Of a stretch of 64,000 nt of DNA, positions 1 to 11,269 are shown one piece after another. This DNA is from Liriodendron chinense (Eukaryota; Streptophyta; Magnoliopsida; Magnoliales; Magnoliaceae). The DNA lies in the NCBI GenBank assembly GCA_003013855.2, contig ML058337.1, forward strand, positions 6,262,001 to 6,326,000, read 5' to 3'. Within the stretch, counting starts at the first letter, position 1, and each line of letters starts with the position of its first letter. The notes beneath the pieces were generated by a model, which worked only from the letters and a program-made list of their open reading frames with translations, had not been told where the DNA came from and did not search any database. The translations under genes and the position numbers were made by a program.

Positions 1-1500
1 TAGAGGAGACAGTATGGGCTGGATGCTGTCTTCTGTCTGCTTTCTGTAAAGCCTATCTTCTTCAATGTCATAGAAATCCCCCGTCCGCACCTCCTGAGCA
101 AGGGAACACATGCAACAGCAAAGCCACTGCATGCAATCAGTTACAGCCGGATGACCACAACAGAAATTGTTACCTGGAAGGTTGAATCTCTTCCTCATCT
201 GAATCCTCCAAAAGCCGCCATATAGCAAACCAAATACACATAGCACAATACCCGTCACCCCCAGTGCCTCTCTGACAACCTCATTATCGATATTGACGGC
301 TGCCAAGTTAAAGATCCAAAACGGAGCCATGCAAAACAGTACAAACGTCGCAATGTGAACATACATATTCCCAAACCCAAGCCTCTCCATATTCCATCCA
401 AAAACACAGAAACCACAGAACAGAGAAAGATATGCCGTTGAAATATCATCCCACAAATCAAACAATCCCCCTCTCCACTGTGGCCTACTCTCTGGGGTCC
501 GTTGACTGTCTTTCAACACAAACGAATATCTCTTCTGGAACGACTTCATACCGAGATGCATTGGTTTGTCACTGTCAATGCCCACAACCTGATTCTGTGC
601 TTCGTGATCTCTTTCTGATTCATATTCCTTCCCAAGAGGGCTAAGGACGCTGTACACACCAGCAATAGCCGGGGCTGCGATAGCAACAGAAACGCAAAGG
701 CCGACTCCGATTGCAGGCCGTTCTGATCTCCTATATCCTAAGTTAAGACCACACAAAGCATACTGAGCAAAACAGTTCACGTGAAGAAGAATGACAACAA
801 CCATCATATGCATCCACTCATGAGGTTTATAAGTGCCATTTTTGCAGTATATCTTTCTGAGTTTTAGGACATCATCCGGTCTCCATCTGCATAACAGCAC
901 AAGGTAGTGGAACCGTTTTGGATGCTGATACAGACACATGAGAGTAAAGAGAGCATTGAGGATTTGATTATTAACTTCAAACCAGGTGTTTCTTTGGGCT
1001 TTCTTCGGCAATGCATGGTCGAGCATCCCGGTCATGACGAAGAAGAGGATGGCACCAGAGACAGCAACACAAATGATCCAAACAAGAAGAGCCATATTCA
1101 TGGGATCTCGTATCCATTCCCTGCACATCTTCTTTAAAGACACCCAATCTATTTTCCCAACAAAGGGTACACTGATAAGGTTTTGGGCACCCTGAGAACT
1201 AGGAGAAACGGCAACTGAGCGCGAAATCTCATCTCTTTCCGCAGCAATCCGTCGGAACTTGGCGGAAGGAGAAGTTAAAATGCCATGGGACCCGAATTTC
1301 ATAAACCCCGCTTTGCCAGGAAGGGCTGTCAAAATACTTAGAAACCCCTTTTTGGGGATTTGCTGGCCCAGCAACCCTCTCTGAGATGTCGAGATGTGAA
1401 GAGAGACCGAGTCCGTGGCATTATAACCATTTCCAGTTCTACCCGGCACTCTATCTTCCTGAATTTCGTCAGTGAATTTCCCGTTACCAGATGAAACCAT
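1..1500 (-). CDS. PLAC8-family (DUF2985-type) membrane protein, 3' end beyond window
   Basis: Seen: the minus strand reads open for 500 codons from an ATG at 1500-1498 to the window edge. An in-frame TGA 15 codons upstream (1543-1545) and an A at -3 with G at +4 support this start. Hydrophobic segments lie near residues 134-158, 226-248, 258-280, 376-400 and 408-430. Near residues 445-470 is the cysteine-rich PLAC8 core, FCCGHPAVTDC followed by WLCCCMCSLAQEVR, then an acidic DFYDIEEDRLYRKQ stretch. Known: long plant PLAC8 proteins (about 530-560 aa in Arabidopsis) pair a DUF2985-like N-terminus with a C-terminal PLAC8 domain; PLAC8 relatives such as FW2.2/CNR and PCR act at membranes in organ size or metal handling. 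Inferred: an intact host membrane protein lacking only its last few dozen residues here. No frameshift or stop is seen. The biochemical role of this subgroup is unknown to me. Confidence 0.9.
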   Translation of the reverse strand, partial: MVSSGNGKFTDEIQEDRVPGRTGNGYNATDSVSLHISTSQRGLLGQQIPKKGFLSILTALPGKAGFMKFGSHGILTSPSAKFRRIAAERDEISRSVAVSPSSQGAQNLISVPFVGKIDWVSLKKMCREWIRDPMNMALLVWIICVAVSGAILFFVMTGMLDHALPKKAQRNTWFEVNNQILNALFTLMCLYQHPKRFHYLVLLCRWRPDDVLKLRKIYCKNGTYKPHEWMHMMVVVILLHVNCFAQYALCGLNLGYRRSERPAIGVGLCVSVAIAAPAIAGVYSVLSPLGKEYESERDHEAQNQVVGIDSDKPMHLGMKSFQKRYSFVLKDSQRTPESRPQWRGGLFDLWDDISTAYLSLFCGFCVFGWNMERLGFGNMYVHIATFVLFCMAPFWIFNLAAVNIDNEVVREALGVTGIVLCVFGLLYGGFWRIQMRKRFNLPGNNFCCGHPAVTDCMQWLCCCMCSLAQEVRTGDFYDIEEDRLYRKQTEDSIQPILSPL

Positions 1501-2297
1501 TTTAAGCAAATCAGATGATTCCTTAACTCCTGATAGACTGAATCAGTCCCACAAGGCCTTGTATTGTAGCTTATCGAACTGCCCCTGGAATTGAATTGAG
1601 CTCAATGACCCAAGGCTGACTATTACATGTTTTATCACCACGAGCATTCAAGCTGTGAGACCTCAACATTCTGCATTGATTAAAGCCAAAATTCAAAACC
1701 ACGCCATCTTCTTTCTAGGGACTTGGGGAAGAGCCAAAGCCCTTAAGCTTTACAACTGACCTTATCACAACCCCCCCAAAAACAACATGGTTCAAAAGAA
1801 CCCCTAGCAATAGGAAGGAACCTGGTTCAAAAGAAACGCAATTGAAGCTCAGTGATCTACCAAAAAGGATAAGAATTCGATCCTTTACTGATTTAAGATG
1901 AAAATTTTATCAAAAGATTCAAAACCAATAGATATAGCAAGGTGGCTTATTCAAAATAACACGATTGAGATTTCCTGACAGATGCAAAAAGAGAGAGAAA
2001 AAGAATGACCTCAATCTTCACCTCTACCAATTGAAACTTTCATCAAAATAGAAATCAATCCAATTCAAAGGCATCGAAATGAAATTTCCTAGCCAGACCG
2101 TTTTGTTCAAAAACTTTGATTAAAAAAAAAAAATGAATCCGATTTGAAAAAATTAAAAAACATTCATCAAAGTTTCTTATGAACCCAGAAACTGAAATAC
2201 AGATTCAGGTGAAAATCTACATGGAGATCTGACCCCCCCCCCCCCCCCCCCCCCACCATCCAACACATGCCTGTTCCACACCTGTGTACAAGAAGAG
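1501..2297 (-). other. 5' leader / upstream region of the PLAC8 gene
   Basis: No coding frame. On the minus strand a possible 3' splice site (TTCCAG then GGGC) would start an exon at 1584, so the start codon may lie in a second exon behind a 5'-UTR intron. The rest is A/T-rich with a 22-bp C run. The minus-strand text near 2180-2200 shares CTGTATTTCAGTTTCTGGG, or nearly so, with the tandem array at 26.1-27.8 kb. Confidence 0.4.
2233..2254. repeat. poly-C tract, 22 bp
   Basis: An uninterrupted run of C read directly. Such runs slip in PCR and sequencing, so the exact length may be unreliable. Confidence 0.9.
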
Positions 2298-2305
2298 GCC
2301 CAGAC

Positions 2306-2574
2306 TAGGGCTGCAACATGGATTCAGGTTGGGTAGAAAAATGGCAACCTGATTGGAATTCAGAGTGGATTGTGTTGGGTTGAGCAAATTCAGGCCGATT
2401 AGGTCAGGTCGGGAATAATCACATGTATTTGTGTTGGGTTGGGTTGAGTATAGAGGAATTCAGGTAGGGTTCGGTTGGGCACCATGGGTTGGATTCTGGT
2501 TGGGTCTTCTTGAGGTCAGGTTGGGCTCGGGATTGAGTCTCAACCCAACCCAGCCCGTCCAAGTTGCACCCCTA
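2306..2574. mobile_element. hAT-type MITE, 269 bp
   Basis: The ends are TAGGGCTGCAAC and, inverted, TAGGGGTGCAAC (11 of 12). Both flanks carry the 8-bp direct repeat GCCCAGAC (2298-2305 and 2575-2582). An 8-bp TSD with a TAGGG-type terminus fits the hAT superfamily. The interior is full of degenerate GGGTTGGGT/AACCCAACC motifs and has no transposase frame. Confidence 0.85.
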
Positions 2575-2582
2575 GCCCAGAC

Positions 2583-2906
2583 TGAGCCCCACATGTGTAG
2601 CTGGAGTACCCAAGAGTAGCATGCATACATCCAGGACATAACAATTATAAATGGAGTTGGACATTTTTTTGTATATAAATGGCAGTTACACACAAAATGA
2701 ATGTAAGTATCAAGGTGTATGTATGTATACGGTTGTGTAGAATGTTTTTTCCTCATTTTTCTCTTTATAGTTAGAAAGATCAGATAGTCTTCTAGGTATT
2801 AGTATTCAATTTTACGTATGGAAAAATGTATATGCATATTTATGGACATGACTTCCTGGCAGTTTTAGGGTAGTAGGCTGTTGAACAATCAATTCACAGT
2901 CCTTCA
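2583..2906. other. no recognisable feature
   Basis: AT-rich spacer between the hAT MITE and the MULE-type element. No coding frame, RNA gene or repeat is recognised. Confidence 0.5.
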
Positions 2907-2915
2907 TTAATACTT

Positions 2916-4181
2916 GGAAATTTTACAAAAAAAAAACTACCTCATTAGTATGGAATCTACGTCCCCATACCTTTTTTCAAAAAGATACCTCATTAATCGG
3001 TATAATTATCATTCCACAACCTTCTGTTACATTTCTTTAACGGCCGGTTGGGTGGGCATGCTAGCAAATGGCTCCCCTGCTTGGGTCCACCTCACCATGA
3101 TGTTTATATAAAATCCACCCCCACCACCATTTGTGTTGCCTCATGTTAGGCCAAGGACTAAAAAATCACTCCATCTGTGATTCAGGTGGACCACATGATT
3201 GGAAACAGTGTACAAGGCAATGATCGCCCTCCAAGTTGTTTCACTTGGTATGGCCCACCTCAATCATGGATAGGCCTGAGTGCCTCGGGCCTAAATTTTG
3301 GTGTGGCATCTAATGGTTGGAGTGGACTTCATATAACAATCACAATGGGCCCTGAAAAAATCAAAGGTACACGACTTTATCCCAACTGTTTTCTTTGGTG
3401 TGGCCCACCTGAATCACAAATCAGCCTGATTTGTTGGCTCAGGACCTAAACTGGGATTATGATCTAATGGTTGGAGCGGATTTCGCATACACGTCACGAT
3501 GGCCCCCACCAAAAATAAGTCTGGGCATCCCTCTCCAACTATATAGAGAATATTTAGAAAAAAGGGGAATTTCATGGGATGCCACTCTTGATTTTGATGG
3601 GGCCCACCGTGATGTTTATGTAAAATCTGCTCCGACCATTAGATATTTAGTCTCATTTTAGGCCCAGAAACAAACTTAGACTGACCAGTGATTCTAGTGG
3701 GCCACACCAAAGGAAAAAGTTGGGAGAGAGATCCACCCTTGAATGTTACAAGGCGCAACATGATAATTATATGAAATCACTCCCAACCATTAGATTCCAC
3801 ATAAAAATTTAGGCTCGTGTCCCAAAATTTTATACCCATCCGTGATTCATGTGGGCCACACTACTGGAAAGTTTAGAGGGCAAGCGTTGCCCTGTACACT
3901 GTTTCCAATCATGTGGTCTGCCTGAATCAAAGATGGAGATGATTTTTGTGCCCTTGGCCTAACATGGGGTGATGCACCTGGTGGTCGAGGTGGATTTTAC
4001 ATAAACATCACGGTGGGGTCCACCTAAGCCACAGTCCCATTTTGCCCGCATGGCAGCCGTGACAAAAGGTAGTGCAATGGTAATTATATCAATTAATGAG
4101 GTAGCTTTTGGAAAACCTTTTTGAAAAATGTACAGGAATATAAATTTCATATTTAATTAGATAGTATTTTGTAAAAATCCC
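2916..4181. mobile_element. Palindromic MULE-type non-autonomous element, 1266 bp
   Basis: The ends GGAAATTTTAC and, inverted, GGGATTTTTAC are flanked by the exact 9-bp direct repeat TTAATACTT (2907-2915 and 4182-4190), the TSD size typical of Mutator-like elements. The two halves are degenerate inverted copies along nearly the whole length: the CCACATGATTGGAAACAGTG motif near 3190 recurs inverted near 3900, and CATGATGTTTAT near 3100 recurs inverted near 4000. No transposase frame survives, so this is a foldback derivative. A second family member is at 54868-57587. Confidence 0.85.
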
Positions 4182-4190
4182 TTAATACTT

Positions 4191-4484
4191 TCACATTCCT
4201 GCATGTGGATTTTCTTGACGTTTTATGGGGTTGGAAGCTTCAAATCTGATACCTAAGATTACAATTCCTGAAATTAATTTTCTACTTGCTTCAAGTGGCG
4301 TAAGAGCAAGTTCCTTGGGAACTTGATTTTTCTCTTTTATCTTATACCCAAATCCATTCTTTCCTCTCAACCAGTAAAAACCCACCTACTCTTATCCACC
4401 CAACCTACCAACTGGATCCATCTATTCCTATAAATTCAAACCCTAAACCAATTCCCTATCAAAATCTTAACACCAACTCATTTA
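4191..4484. other. no recognisable feature
   Basis: Unassigned AT-rich sequence. It may include flank carried with the RTE fragment to its right. Confidence 0.4.
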
Positions 4485-4775
4485 TTATCATTGTCATCAT
4501 CTAAGCCATATCCCAACTAACTGAGATCGGTTACATGAATCCTATTTCGCCATTGCACAGTATCAAAGACCATATCCTCAATTAGACAATAGGTCATCAA
4601 ATCTTTCCCTACTGACTCCACCCACATCCTTTTGGGCCTTCCCCTTGCCCACTTAGAGCCTTCAACTTAAATCAACTCACTCTTTCTAACCTCAAATCTT
4701 GACTCTGTTGCACATGACCAAACCATCTAAGTCTACCTAAGGTTCCCTTAGGGCTCTCAATGGATCGGGTCCTAG
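4485..4775 (-). pseudogene. RTE-type LINE, 3' end of reverse transcriptase ORF
   Basis: On the minus strand, stretches such as KWARGRPKRMW, LIEDMVFDTVQWRNRIHV and a final LGYGL-like tail match the C-terminal end of plant RTE non-LTR retrotransposons. The tail runs into a short GATGATGACAATGAT microsatellite (about 4480-4500 on the plus strand), the usual RTE 3' end. In-frame stops and the 5' truncation make it dead. Family assignment is by memory of the conserved RTE 3' text. Confidence 0.75.
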
Positions 4776-5069
4776 AGTGCCATACCCAGACTAATCAAAT
4801 CTAGGTACCGGTTGGGTACCCATCAAGTCTTTGGATCTTGGTTTCAAGTTGGGTCAAGATAAAAAGGGTACTTACGTGGTTGGGACTGCCCAATGGATGG
4901 ATTGGATTGTACACACAGGTCCCTCTTGGCCACATGATGTGCAAACAACTCTTTTTACATAGATATGGCTTACCAAACCTCATTTGTTGCTAGATTAATC
5001 AACATATATTTAATAATAATATTAGTAACAAAGTTAACCGAACACAACCCGAACCCCACTGCATAGTAG
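4776..5069. other. no recognisable feature
   Basis: Unassigned sequence between the RTE fragment and the LTR-like fragment. No coding frame is supported. Confidence 0.4.
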
Positions 5070-5160
5070 CAAGTAGAGAGATTGAAGCGGAAGAGAAGGA
5101 AGAGAGAGAGAGAGAAGAAGAAGAAGAAGTTTGAGGGCAACAAGTAGCCCAAAAGACTGA
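5070..5160 (-). repeat. Fragment of the small LTR also seen at 14374-14575
   Basis: The segment with GAGAGATTGAAG, a GA/GAA-rich run, AGGGCAACAA and AGCCCAAAAGACT aligns colinearly with 14380-14465. It is probably the tail of a related LTR on the minus strand, interrupted at its right edge by the LTR that starts near 5162. Confidence 0.6.
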
Positions 5161-5161
5161 T

Positions 5162-6314
5162 TGATAACTGCTTTATATTGCATAATTATCCTCAATTTTG
5201 CATCTTTTTCCCTTGCATATGAATGGTAAATTGTGCTTATTAGATGATTTTTCAATGTGCACAAGAATGATAGAAGTTCGAGATAATCTGAGTCGTTTGT
5301 GCAATTTTAAAGCCAAAAAGAGATCAAGCTCACGAGCAATTGAAGTGATGAAGAAGTGAAGATTGAATATCGAAAGAAACAAATACTTCGGATGGAAGAG
5401 ATTGATGATCAAGAGCTTTGAAGTCAAGTGGAAAAGACAGAAGATTTCGATGAATCAATAGACCAGTTCAATTGATCGAGAGACCATTGATTGAAGTCGA
5501 TCGATCAAAGTATAAATTGAGAATATTCGGATAATTAAAGAAACTCGCTGGACGGTTTGGACACCTTCAATCGAAGGTGGAAGTTCGGTCGATTGAAGAC
5601 CAATCAATTGCAATGGATCGATTGAAGCTATCAATCGACGATTTACACAGAAAGTGCGTAAGTGCGGGCTTTGTTTCCAAATTCGGATGGGACTCTCCAA
5701 AGCCGCTATTTAAACACTTCTAAGTGCAGTTTAGGGCAAAAGCAAGGACGTGAGGAGAGAGCAAGGGAGCTTCAACTTCTAGTTCTTCTTTTTTCTTAGT
5801 TCTAATTCTAGTTTTCATTTTTTTCTTTCTTTAGAGATTAGTTTTAATTAGCTATGGTTGGCTAATCTAAGGCTAAGGGGTGAACCTTTTGATGAATTTT
5901 TACTGTTAATTCATTTTTAATTCAATATTCATGGTTTGATTGATGAATAATAATTGATGTGACTGAATTCTTAGATTAGTGAAAGTGTTGATCTGTAAAA
6001 TCCCTTGATCTATTGTTAACTCCAGATACAATAGATGCTTAGAATTCCAAGCAATCAATTACTTAGTTCTTCATGAGAGATCAATCAATTGAGATTCATA
6101 TCTTTGTTGGGAATTATTATTTGATTTAGCGCCTTAGTTGTTTGTTTATTGATTGTTTCTACACAATTTCAAATTCGCCCTAATGGGGAAACCCCAAATT
6201 CTATTCGCTTTCTAGTGGTGTTTTTACCTAGTCCTTGTGGATCGACCTCAATCTTACCGAGTACTTTACTACTTCGCTACCTGCACTTGGGTGTGCAATC
6301 TCAGGATTGTAACA
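5162..6314 (+). mobile_element. Solo LTR related to the Athila LTR
   Basis: It begins TGATAACTG...ATATTGCATAATTA, close to the Athila LTR start at 32164. It ends with the same block as the Athila 3' LTR: GTGGATCGACCTC, ACTACTTCGCTACCTGCACT, GGGTGTGCAATCT, GGATTGTA. A shared GGTTGGCTAA block lies in between. No internal domain is attached. A clean TSD is not visible; ACTGA/ACTAA is the best imperfect pair. It is clearly diverged from the 39610-43232 copy. Confidence 0.7.
5707..5714 (+). promoter_or_regulatory. TATA-like box in solo LTR
   Basis: TATTTAAA sits in the same relative place (upstream of the GGTTGGCTAA block) as TATAAAAG in the Athila 3' LTR at 42111. Inferred as the U3 promoter; activity unknown. 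Confidence 0.45.
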
Positions 6315-7011
6315 CTAACATATCCACATTCTATGGGAATTGGCAAATGCAACGCACATGGAGAGAGGAAGGGAGAGAGAAATGGGGGGAGAGATACTTT
6401 TAAAGGGGGACAAAAAAAGGAGAGAAACAGAAGGAAATGATGTGGCTACACACAAAGAATGAGAAGTCACCAACGGTGAGCGACCCATCCACACTTTTTC
6501 CCGTTTAGCGGCCCACTTGAGCTTTAGATCTGCCTCGTTTCAGCTGTCGCCCTAACATGAGGCAGCACAACAAATGTATAAAGGGATGCTACTCAATCAT
6601 CACGATAGGCCCCACATAGCCTTTGTTGGACGAGCTTGTCGTGGGGGCTCTACACAAAATGCAAAGAGTGAAGGGAGAGGGAAGGAGCAAGTAAAATCCA
6701 AGTTGACAGTTGATGCAGCTAAAATCCAAGTCTTTCATTTATAAGCACAAAAAATTTCAAAATTCTAGAAATGCCACTGATGTATATTGAAAATCTCATT
6801 TAATGTCCTATAGAATCTCAAAGGCCATGACTCTCCTAAAATTAATTCAATGGGCAAAAATGTCCTTGGCTTCTCATGTTATGTATGGTGTGGGTGTGGG
6901 TGTGGGGGGGTGCCGTGCCACTGATGTATATTGAAAATCTCAGTGTACTATAATAGTACACTGATGACACACACACACACACACTCACACACTCTCATAT
7001 GTATTTTCCTA
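6315..7011. repeat. Unassigned region with direct repeat, palindrome and CA repeat
   Basis: No gene. A 26-bp exact direct repeat (6773-6798 and 6917-6942), a 10-bp-arm palindrome with a 3-base loop (6941-6963) and a CA run (about 6966-6982) are seen. It may belong to the LTR of the minus-strand element ending near 7012. Confidence 0.55.
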
Positions 7012-7894
7012 CACTCCTTCTCAAGTTGGAGCATGCATATCAATCTTGCCTAGCTCACATGATGACGATCAGCATAGGCTACCACTCCCCCTAAAAAACA
7101 ACATGGTGAGATATGAGATTTCAATAGCTACTTGTTTATAGATTGAGCTTTTGTTGTCAATTAAATCATCTCTTCAAATATAAGGCCATAGATAAACTCG
7201 ACAACCATCTAGCCAACAAGCTACCATTCACATGCAAAATCCTCTCAAAGACGTGTGAAACTACACAATATATGAGTGAATTACAATCATAACAATTTAG
7301 AGGGGGATTACACCCACAATTACATGTGAAAACACATATCTAACATTGCACAGCATGTGAGAGAACTACATCCACACCTAACAATAAAGGCCTAATAAGG
7401 AAAATAAACAATGAAAGGAAAAGAAAGTTCCAATGCATGCAAAAATCTTCCATGTCAAGTTGGGTCAAGCATTACATCAAGCAATCTGTGTGTTGTACCA
7501 CAACCAAGCTACCTCACCTTCACTTGGTACATATACACATGATGATGACACAAAGCACAAAAGGAAAACAATTGGAACATCTTCAAACCACCATTCGTCC
7601 TTCAAAAGCGCCCCTAAATTTTTTTATAAAATTGCAAACTACACCCTATGAGGCCAGTAGGAGAAGCTCATCTTAACCAAATAAAAAACAGCCCCACAAT
7701 AAACCCAAACAACCATCATTTATCACACTTTACCATATATACTCACCAGACTAGAAAAATAATTCAAAACAATCCACAAAACATAGCTATTTCTATTAGT
7801 GCACTTTTCTATGGCATACTAGTGCACCTTACCTGTCAATTACTTAGGTCAGTAAGTCTAGTGTCGATTGACCTTAATGAAGACGAAGGCCAAA

Positions 7895-8847
7895 TAATGC
7901 GGAACAAAAGCATTCAAGGTGTACCAACGAAGAAAGCGACAACCACAAGTACCATCCTTGTGGATAGGCGACTATTGAGGAGCATTGAAGACCTTACACA
8001 TGTAGTCCGAGACATTTAAAAAGACCCCACCTTGGGAAGACATGTGTAAGTTGCTTTGAGGAGATGATCAGACCGTTGGATCGTGATGATGATGTGATCG
8101 GACCGTTGGTTCATCGTGGCCCACTTTCATCACACCATCATTGGAGTGCATTGGACATCTTAGATTTGAGTTTATTTTATGCATTTTTTACTTATTTGAG
8201 TTTCGGGTTAGTGTGGGTACGTTTTTTTCATGCAAATGTCTTTTTTTTGAAATTTTGTTAGTAGGGGTATTTTGGTAATTATGCTAATTTCGAATTTTAT
8301 AAGGGTGTTGCCCTAAACCTTTTTGATTAGTTGTTGATTTATGAAAAAGAGCAAACCTTTGGTTGCCTCCTTCCTCTTTCCCTCTCTCATGGTGCTTCTT
8401 CTTCTTCCTTGATCTCCTTCTTCTCTATTCTTCTTGTGCCCCTCCAACTTCTTCCAGGTATTTCATCTTCTATTACTATCCTTCTAAACTTCTGTTTTGT
8501 TTATTCCCCACGATCTAAACCTTGAGAATCGATCCAAACCCTAAACCCCAAATTCTCAAATCCCTAATCCAAGAAACCTCCTGGTTCTTCGGACTAGTGA
8601 TCCTCATTGATCGATTGGGTATGACTATGCAAGATCGGGAGGTTCCATCCCTCGCCGGATCCAACCTATACGCTACTTGAATCCCATACTCCATGGTTGT
8701 GATGATGGCCCGTCCCATTGCATGTTTCCTTTATGATTTTCTTAGTTTATGATGATTGATGCTAGATTTCATTATTATTATTGCTTTTATTTCCGCTGAA
8801 TAATTGTGTTCATGAGCATGCATCATATTTAGGGCCGTCCTGCATCA
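7895..8847 (+). repeat. 5' LTR of the 4.3-kb gypsy element
   Basis: TAATGCGGAAC...CCTGCATCA, 953 bp. It differs from the 3' LTR at about four sites: near 8590 (G/T), near 8608 (T/C), near 8627 (T/C) and near 8836 (C/T). Confidence 0.9.
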
Positions 8848-8851
8848 AATT

Positions 8852-8862
8852 TGGTATCAGAG
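8852..8862 (+). promoter_or_regulatory. Primer binding site, initiator-Met tRNA type
   Basis: TGGTATCAGAG lies 4 bases after the 5' LTR end, matching the common PBS complementary to the 3' end of plant initiator Met tRNA. Confidence 0.8.
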
Positions 8863-8940
8863 AATAGGCTTGCATGGTTTTTATCTAGATCGAGTTATCC
8901 AATTAGGGTTTTGATTTTTAGGTTTGTTTTAGGAAATGTC

Positions 8941-9116
8941 CAGATTTAGAAAGTTTCCAATTTTAGAAAGTTTCCTAATTTGAAAATTTTTCAGATTTAG
9001 AAACTTTCCAATTTTAGAAAGTTTCCTAATTTGGAAAATTTTCAGATTTAGACAGTTTCCAATTTTAGAAACTTTCCAATTTTAGAAAGTTTCCTAATTT
9101 GGAAAAATTCCAGATT
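8941..9116 (+). repeat. Tandem repeats in the gypsy leader
   Basis: Units beginning CAGATTTAGA start at 8941, 8992 and 9043 (51-bp period), with a final partial at 9110 after a longer unit. They contain AAAGTTTCC and CCTAATTTGG blocks. The array lies between the PBS and the start codon. Confidence 0.8.
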
Positions 9117-9216
9117 TAAGTCGCATCATCTAGAATTAATTAGTGTCAGTTCATTGTAGTTTAAATTCATTGCATTCGTATTGTGAGTCACCCAGTTCGT
9201 AGTCTCCCCGTAGTGA

Positions 9217-11142
9217 ATGGAGTATAGACGTTTGAGATCTTCAGGGCCATTAAGTGTTGTCGTGTGGCCGTCAAGACCCAATGGAAAGCCGAACTCCGAT
9301 GATTTGGCTAACTTTAATGGTCACATGGACCCACAAACCTTCCTTGATTGGCTTAAAGACTTGGACTATTTTTTTGATTGGTATGATATGTCAAATTATC
9401 GTCGAGTTAGGTTTGCCAAGTGGAAATTGGAGGGCCAAGCCAAGTCGTTTTGGACAGATTTGGAGCGACGACTTGATAAAGTTGAGAGAGCCCCGATCTC
9501 ACAATGGGACGAGATGAAAGAGAGTTTGAAAGAAAAATATCTTCCCATCTCTTATTGTGAAAAGCCCTTGGGTCAGAAGAGAGTTGCCCCACCTTCTCAT
9601 CCAAACACAGAACCAATATGGTCCCCTCCTTGTAAAGTGGTCCAACCTATCATTAAGGAAATCTCGGCTTATGAACGATTTGAGTGTTTAACACCAATTA
9701 TATTTCCTTGGAAGCGAGATAATACCTTGGTAAATGGCCAGTTGGAAGAATCCAAACATGATGTTTATGAAGTGGAAGAGTACGTGCCTAACGTCAGTAG
9801 TGAGGAAATGGAAGAAATTAAGGCATCGCTCATCATCGTTGAGGATGACGAAGTGTGTGTTAGTGATGAAAAGGTCGAAGAGTTTGAGACCACACCACTT
9901 CCGAGTGTCATGTGTGATTTAATTGATACAGTCTCCCAATCTATGTCTCTTACCATGGTGAACACAAATGAAATTGAAGAAGAGACTAGTGAGGATATGA
10001 TGATAGACACCCACATGACTTGTGACATCCCACCAGATGATTTATGGGATAAATTTTCACCCATATGGGACATTCAACACACAATTGATCTTGTCCCTAA
10101 GTTGGTCTTGTCAAGCTTTCCTCCATACCAGGGGAACCCCATAGAAAATATAGAAATGCAGTGTCAATTTGATAAACTTCTTGGGGAAGAATTCAATAAG
10201 GAAAGTTTGAGTTGGAGTTTTGTTTTGTGTGTCATGCCTGGTCTTTTCACTTCCAAGAATAATGGCATGTGGCACACAAGTGGGCATATCCTGACCGTCC
10301 ACAAAGCTTCAGTCAAGTGTCATGCTATCATGCGACGTATTCACGTCATGGTAGATATGATGACCTTAGTCCTTATCCCGTATCTTGATGACATTTTGGA
10401 CATAATGGCTGATGCCAAGATCTGCTCAAGACTTGGTATTACTAGTGTTTGTTCTCAAGTGTTGGGATACCTGAAAATCATCCTTGTTTATAATACTTAT
10501 AATGAGAAATTGTGTGTCACCCGTGGGAAGTGTCCTTTTGTTTCAGTTTTCCAAGTTCTAGGTCATAGGATTGTTTATTTCCATAGGATTGTTTATTCCA
10601 AGTTCGTGGATTTTTCAGAGTGTCCTTTAGTGTCACCCATGTCTGTCATCCAAAGGTCTTCAGAGTCAGCCAATGCATTCGCACGCCATATTCATGATTT
10701 GCATACACATATTAGACAGCGGATAAATAAGAGCAATGATGATTCTAAAATCTCAGCTGATTCTCATCGTAGATTGCAAGAATTTCAGAAAGGAGACCAT
10801 GTAATGGTGAGGATAAGGCCTAAGTGGTTCACACAAGGTTCCGCTAAGAAATTACAAGCGCGTAGTGCTGGACCATTCAAGATTGTGCAGAAAATTGGGT
10901 CTAGCATGTATCGGATCGACCTTCCATCTGAAATGGGCATTAACCCAACTCTTAATGTGGAAGATCTAGTCCGTTCCCACCATCCCATCGTTGATCCATC
11001 GTCCCTTTCATGGCCTTGTTCTGATTTTGCTATACAACCCCTTCCCCCACCCATTACCCATGAAGAAGAAATTGAGGAGATCTTGGGTGAAGAGATCATT
11101 TTTATGAGAGGCGGAGGTTTCCAAAGATACTTGGTCAAATGA
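9217..11142 (+). CDS. Gag N-terminus fused to integrase C-terminus (641 aa), retroelement
   Basis: Seen: an uninterrupted 641-codon frame. Residues about 25-115 (MDPQTFLDWLKDLDYFFDWY, RFAKWKLEGQAKSFW, WDEMKESLKEKYLP) match gypsy gag. Near residues 280-320 IQHTIDLVP and QCQFDKLLGEEF resemble the RT N-terminus, and near 395-425 PYLDDILDIMADAKICSRLG is a distorted RT remnant lacking any catalytic YxDD. Residues about 495-610 (FARHIHDLHTHIRQRIN, GDHVMVRIRP, GPFKIVQKIGSSMYRIDLP) match the integrase C-terminal domain. An acidic middle (about 165-265) has no recognised domain. Known: intact elements encode gag-PR-RT-RH-IN. Inferred: a deletion derivative whose open frame may simply be too young to have decayed, or may still yield a gag-like product. 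Confidence 0.85.
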   Translation: MEYRRLRSSGPLSVVVWPSRPNGKPNSDDLANFNGHMDPQTFLDWLKDLDYFFDWYDMSNYRRVRFAKWKLEGQAKSFWTDLERRLDKVERAPISQWDEMKESLKEKYLPISYCEKPLGQKRVAPPSHPNTEPIWSPPCKVVQPIIKEISAYERFECLTPIIFPWKRDNTLVNGQLEESKHDVYEVEEYVPNVSSEEMEEIKASLIIVEDDEVCVSDEKVEEFETTPLPSVMCDLIDTVSQSMSLTMVNTNEIEEETSEDMMIDTHMTCDIPPDDLWDKFSPIWDIQHTIDLVPKLVLSSFPPYQGNPIENIEMQCQFDKLLGEEFNKESLSWSFVLCVMPGLFTSKNNGMWHTSGHILTVHKASVKCHAIMRRIHVMVDMMTLVLIPYLDDILDIMADAKICSRLGITSVCSQVLGYLKIILVYNTYNEKLCVTRGKCPFVSVFQVLGHRIVYFHRIVYSKFVDFSECPLVSPMSVIQRSSESANAFARHIHDLHTHIRQRINKSNDDSKISADSHRRLQEFQKGDHVMVRIRPKWFTQGSAKKLQARSAGPFKIVQKIGSSMYRIDLPSEMGINPTLNVEDLVRSHHPIVDPSSLSWPCSDFAIQPLPPPITHEEEIEEILGEEIIFMRGGGFQRYLVK

Positions 11143-11269
11143 AAGAACAAGTCACCGTCAGAATCTACATGGTTGATAGAAGTGGAGTTACAGAGCGTTA
11201 ATCTAGATTTACTAGAGCGCCACAAGAGTTTTAACTCGCCGGAGTCGAGTTCTTCTCAGACGAGGAGTA

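Noticed and set aside
907..1195. Plus-strand frames in the first 1.2 kb
   Set aside because: They are shadows of the PLAC8 gene, which reads open on the minus strand across the whole region.
7898..8525. Two small frames repeated identically at 11.4-11.9 kb
   Set aside because: They lie in the two LTR copies of the same element; identity reflects LTR duplication, not conserved genes.
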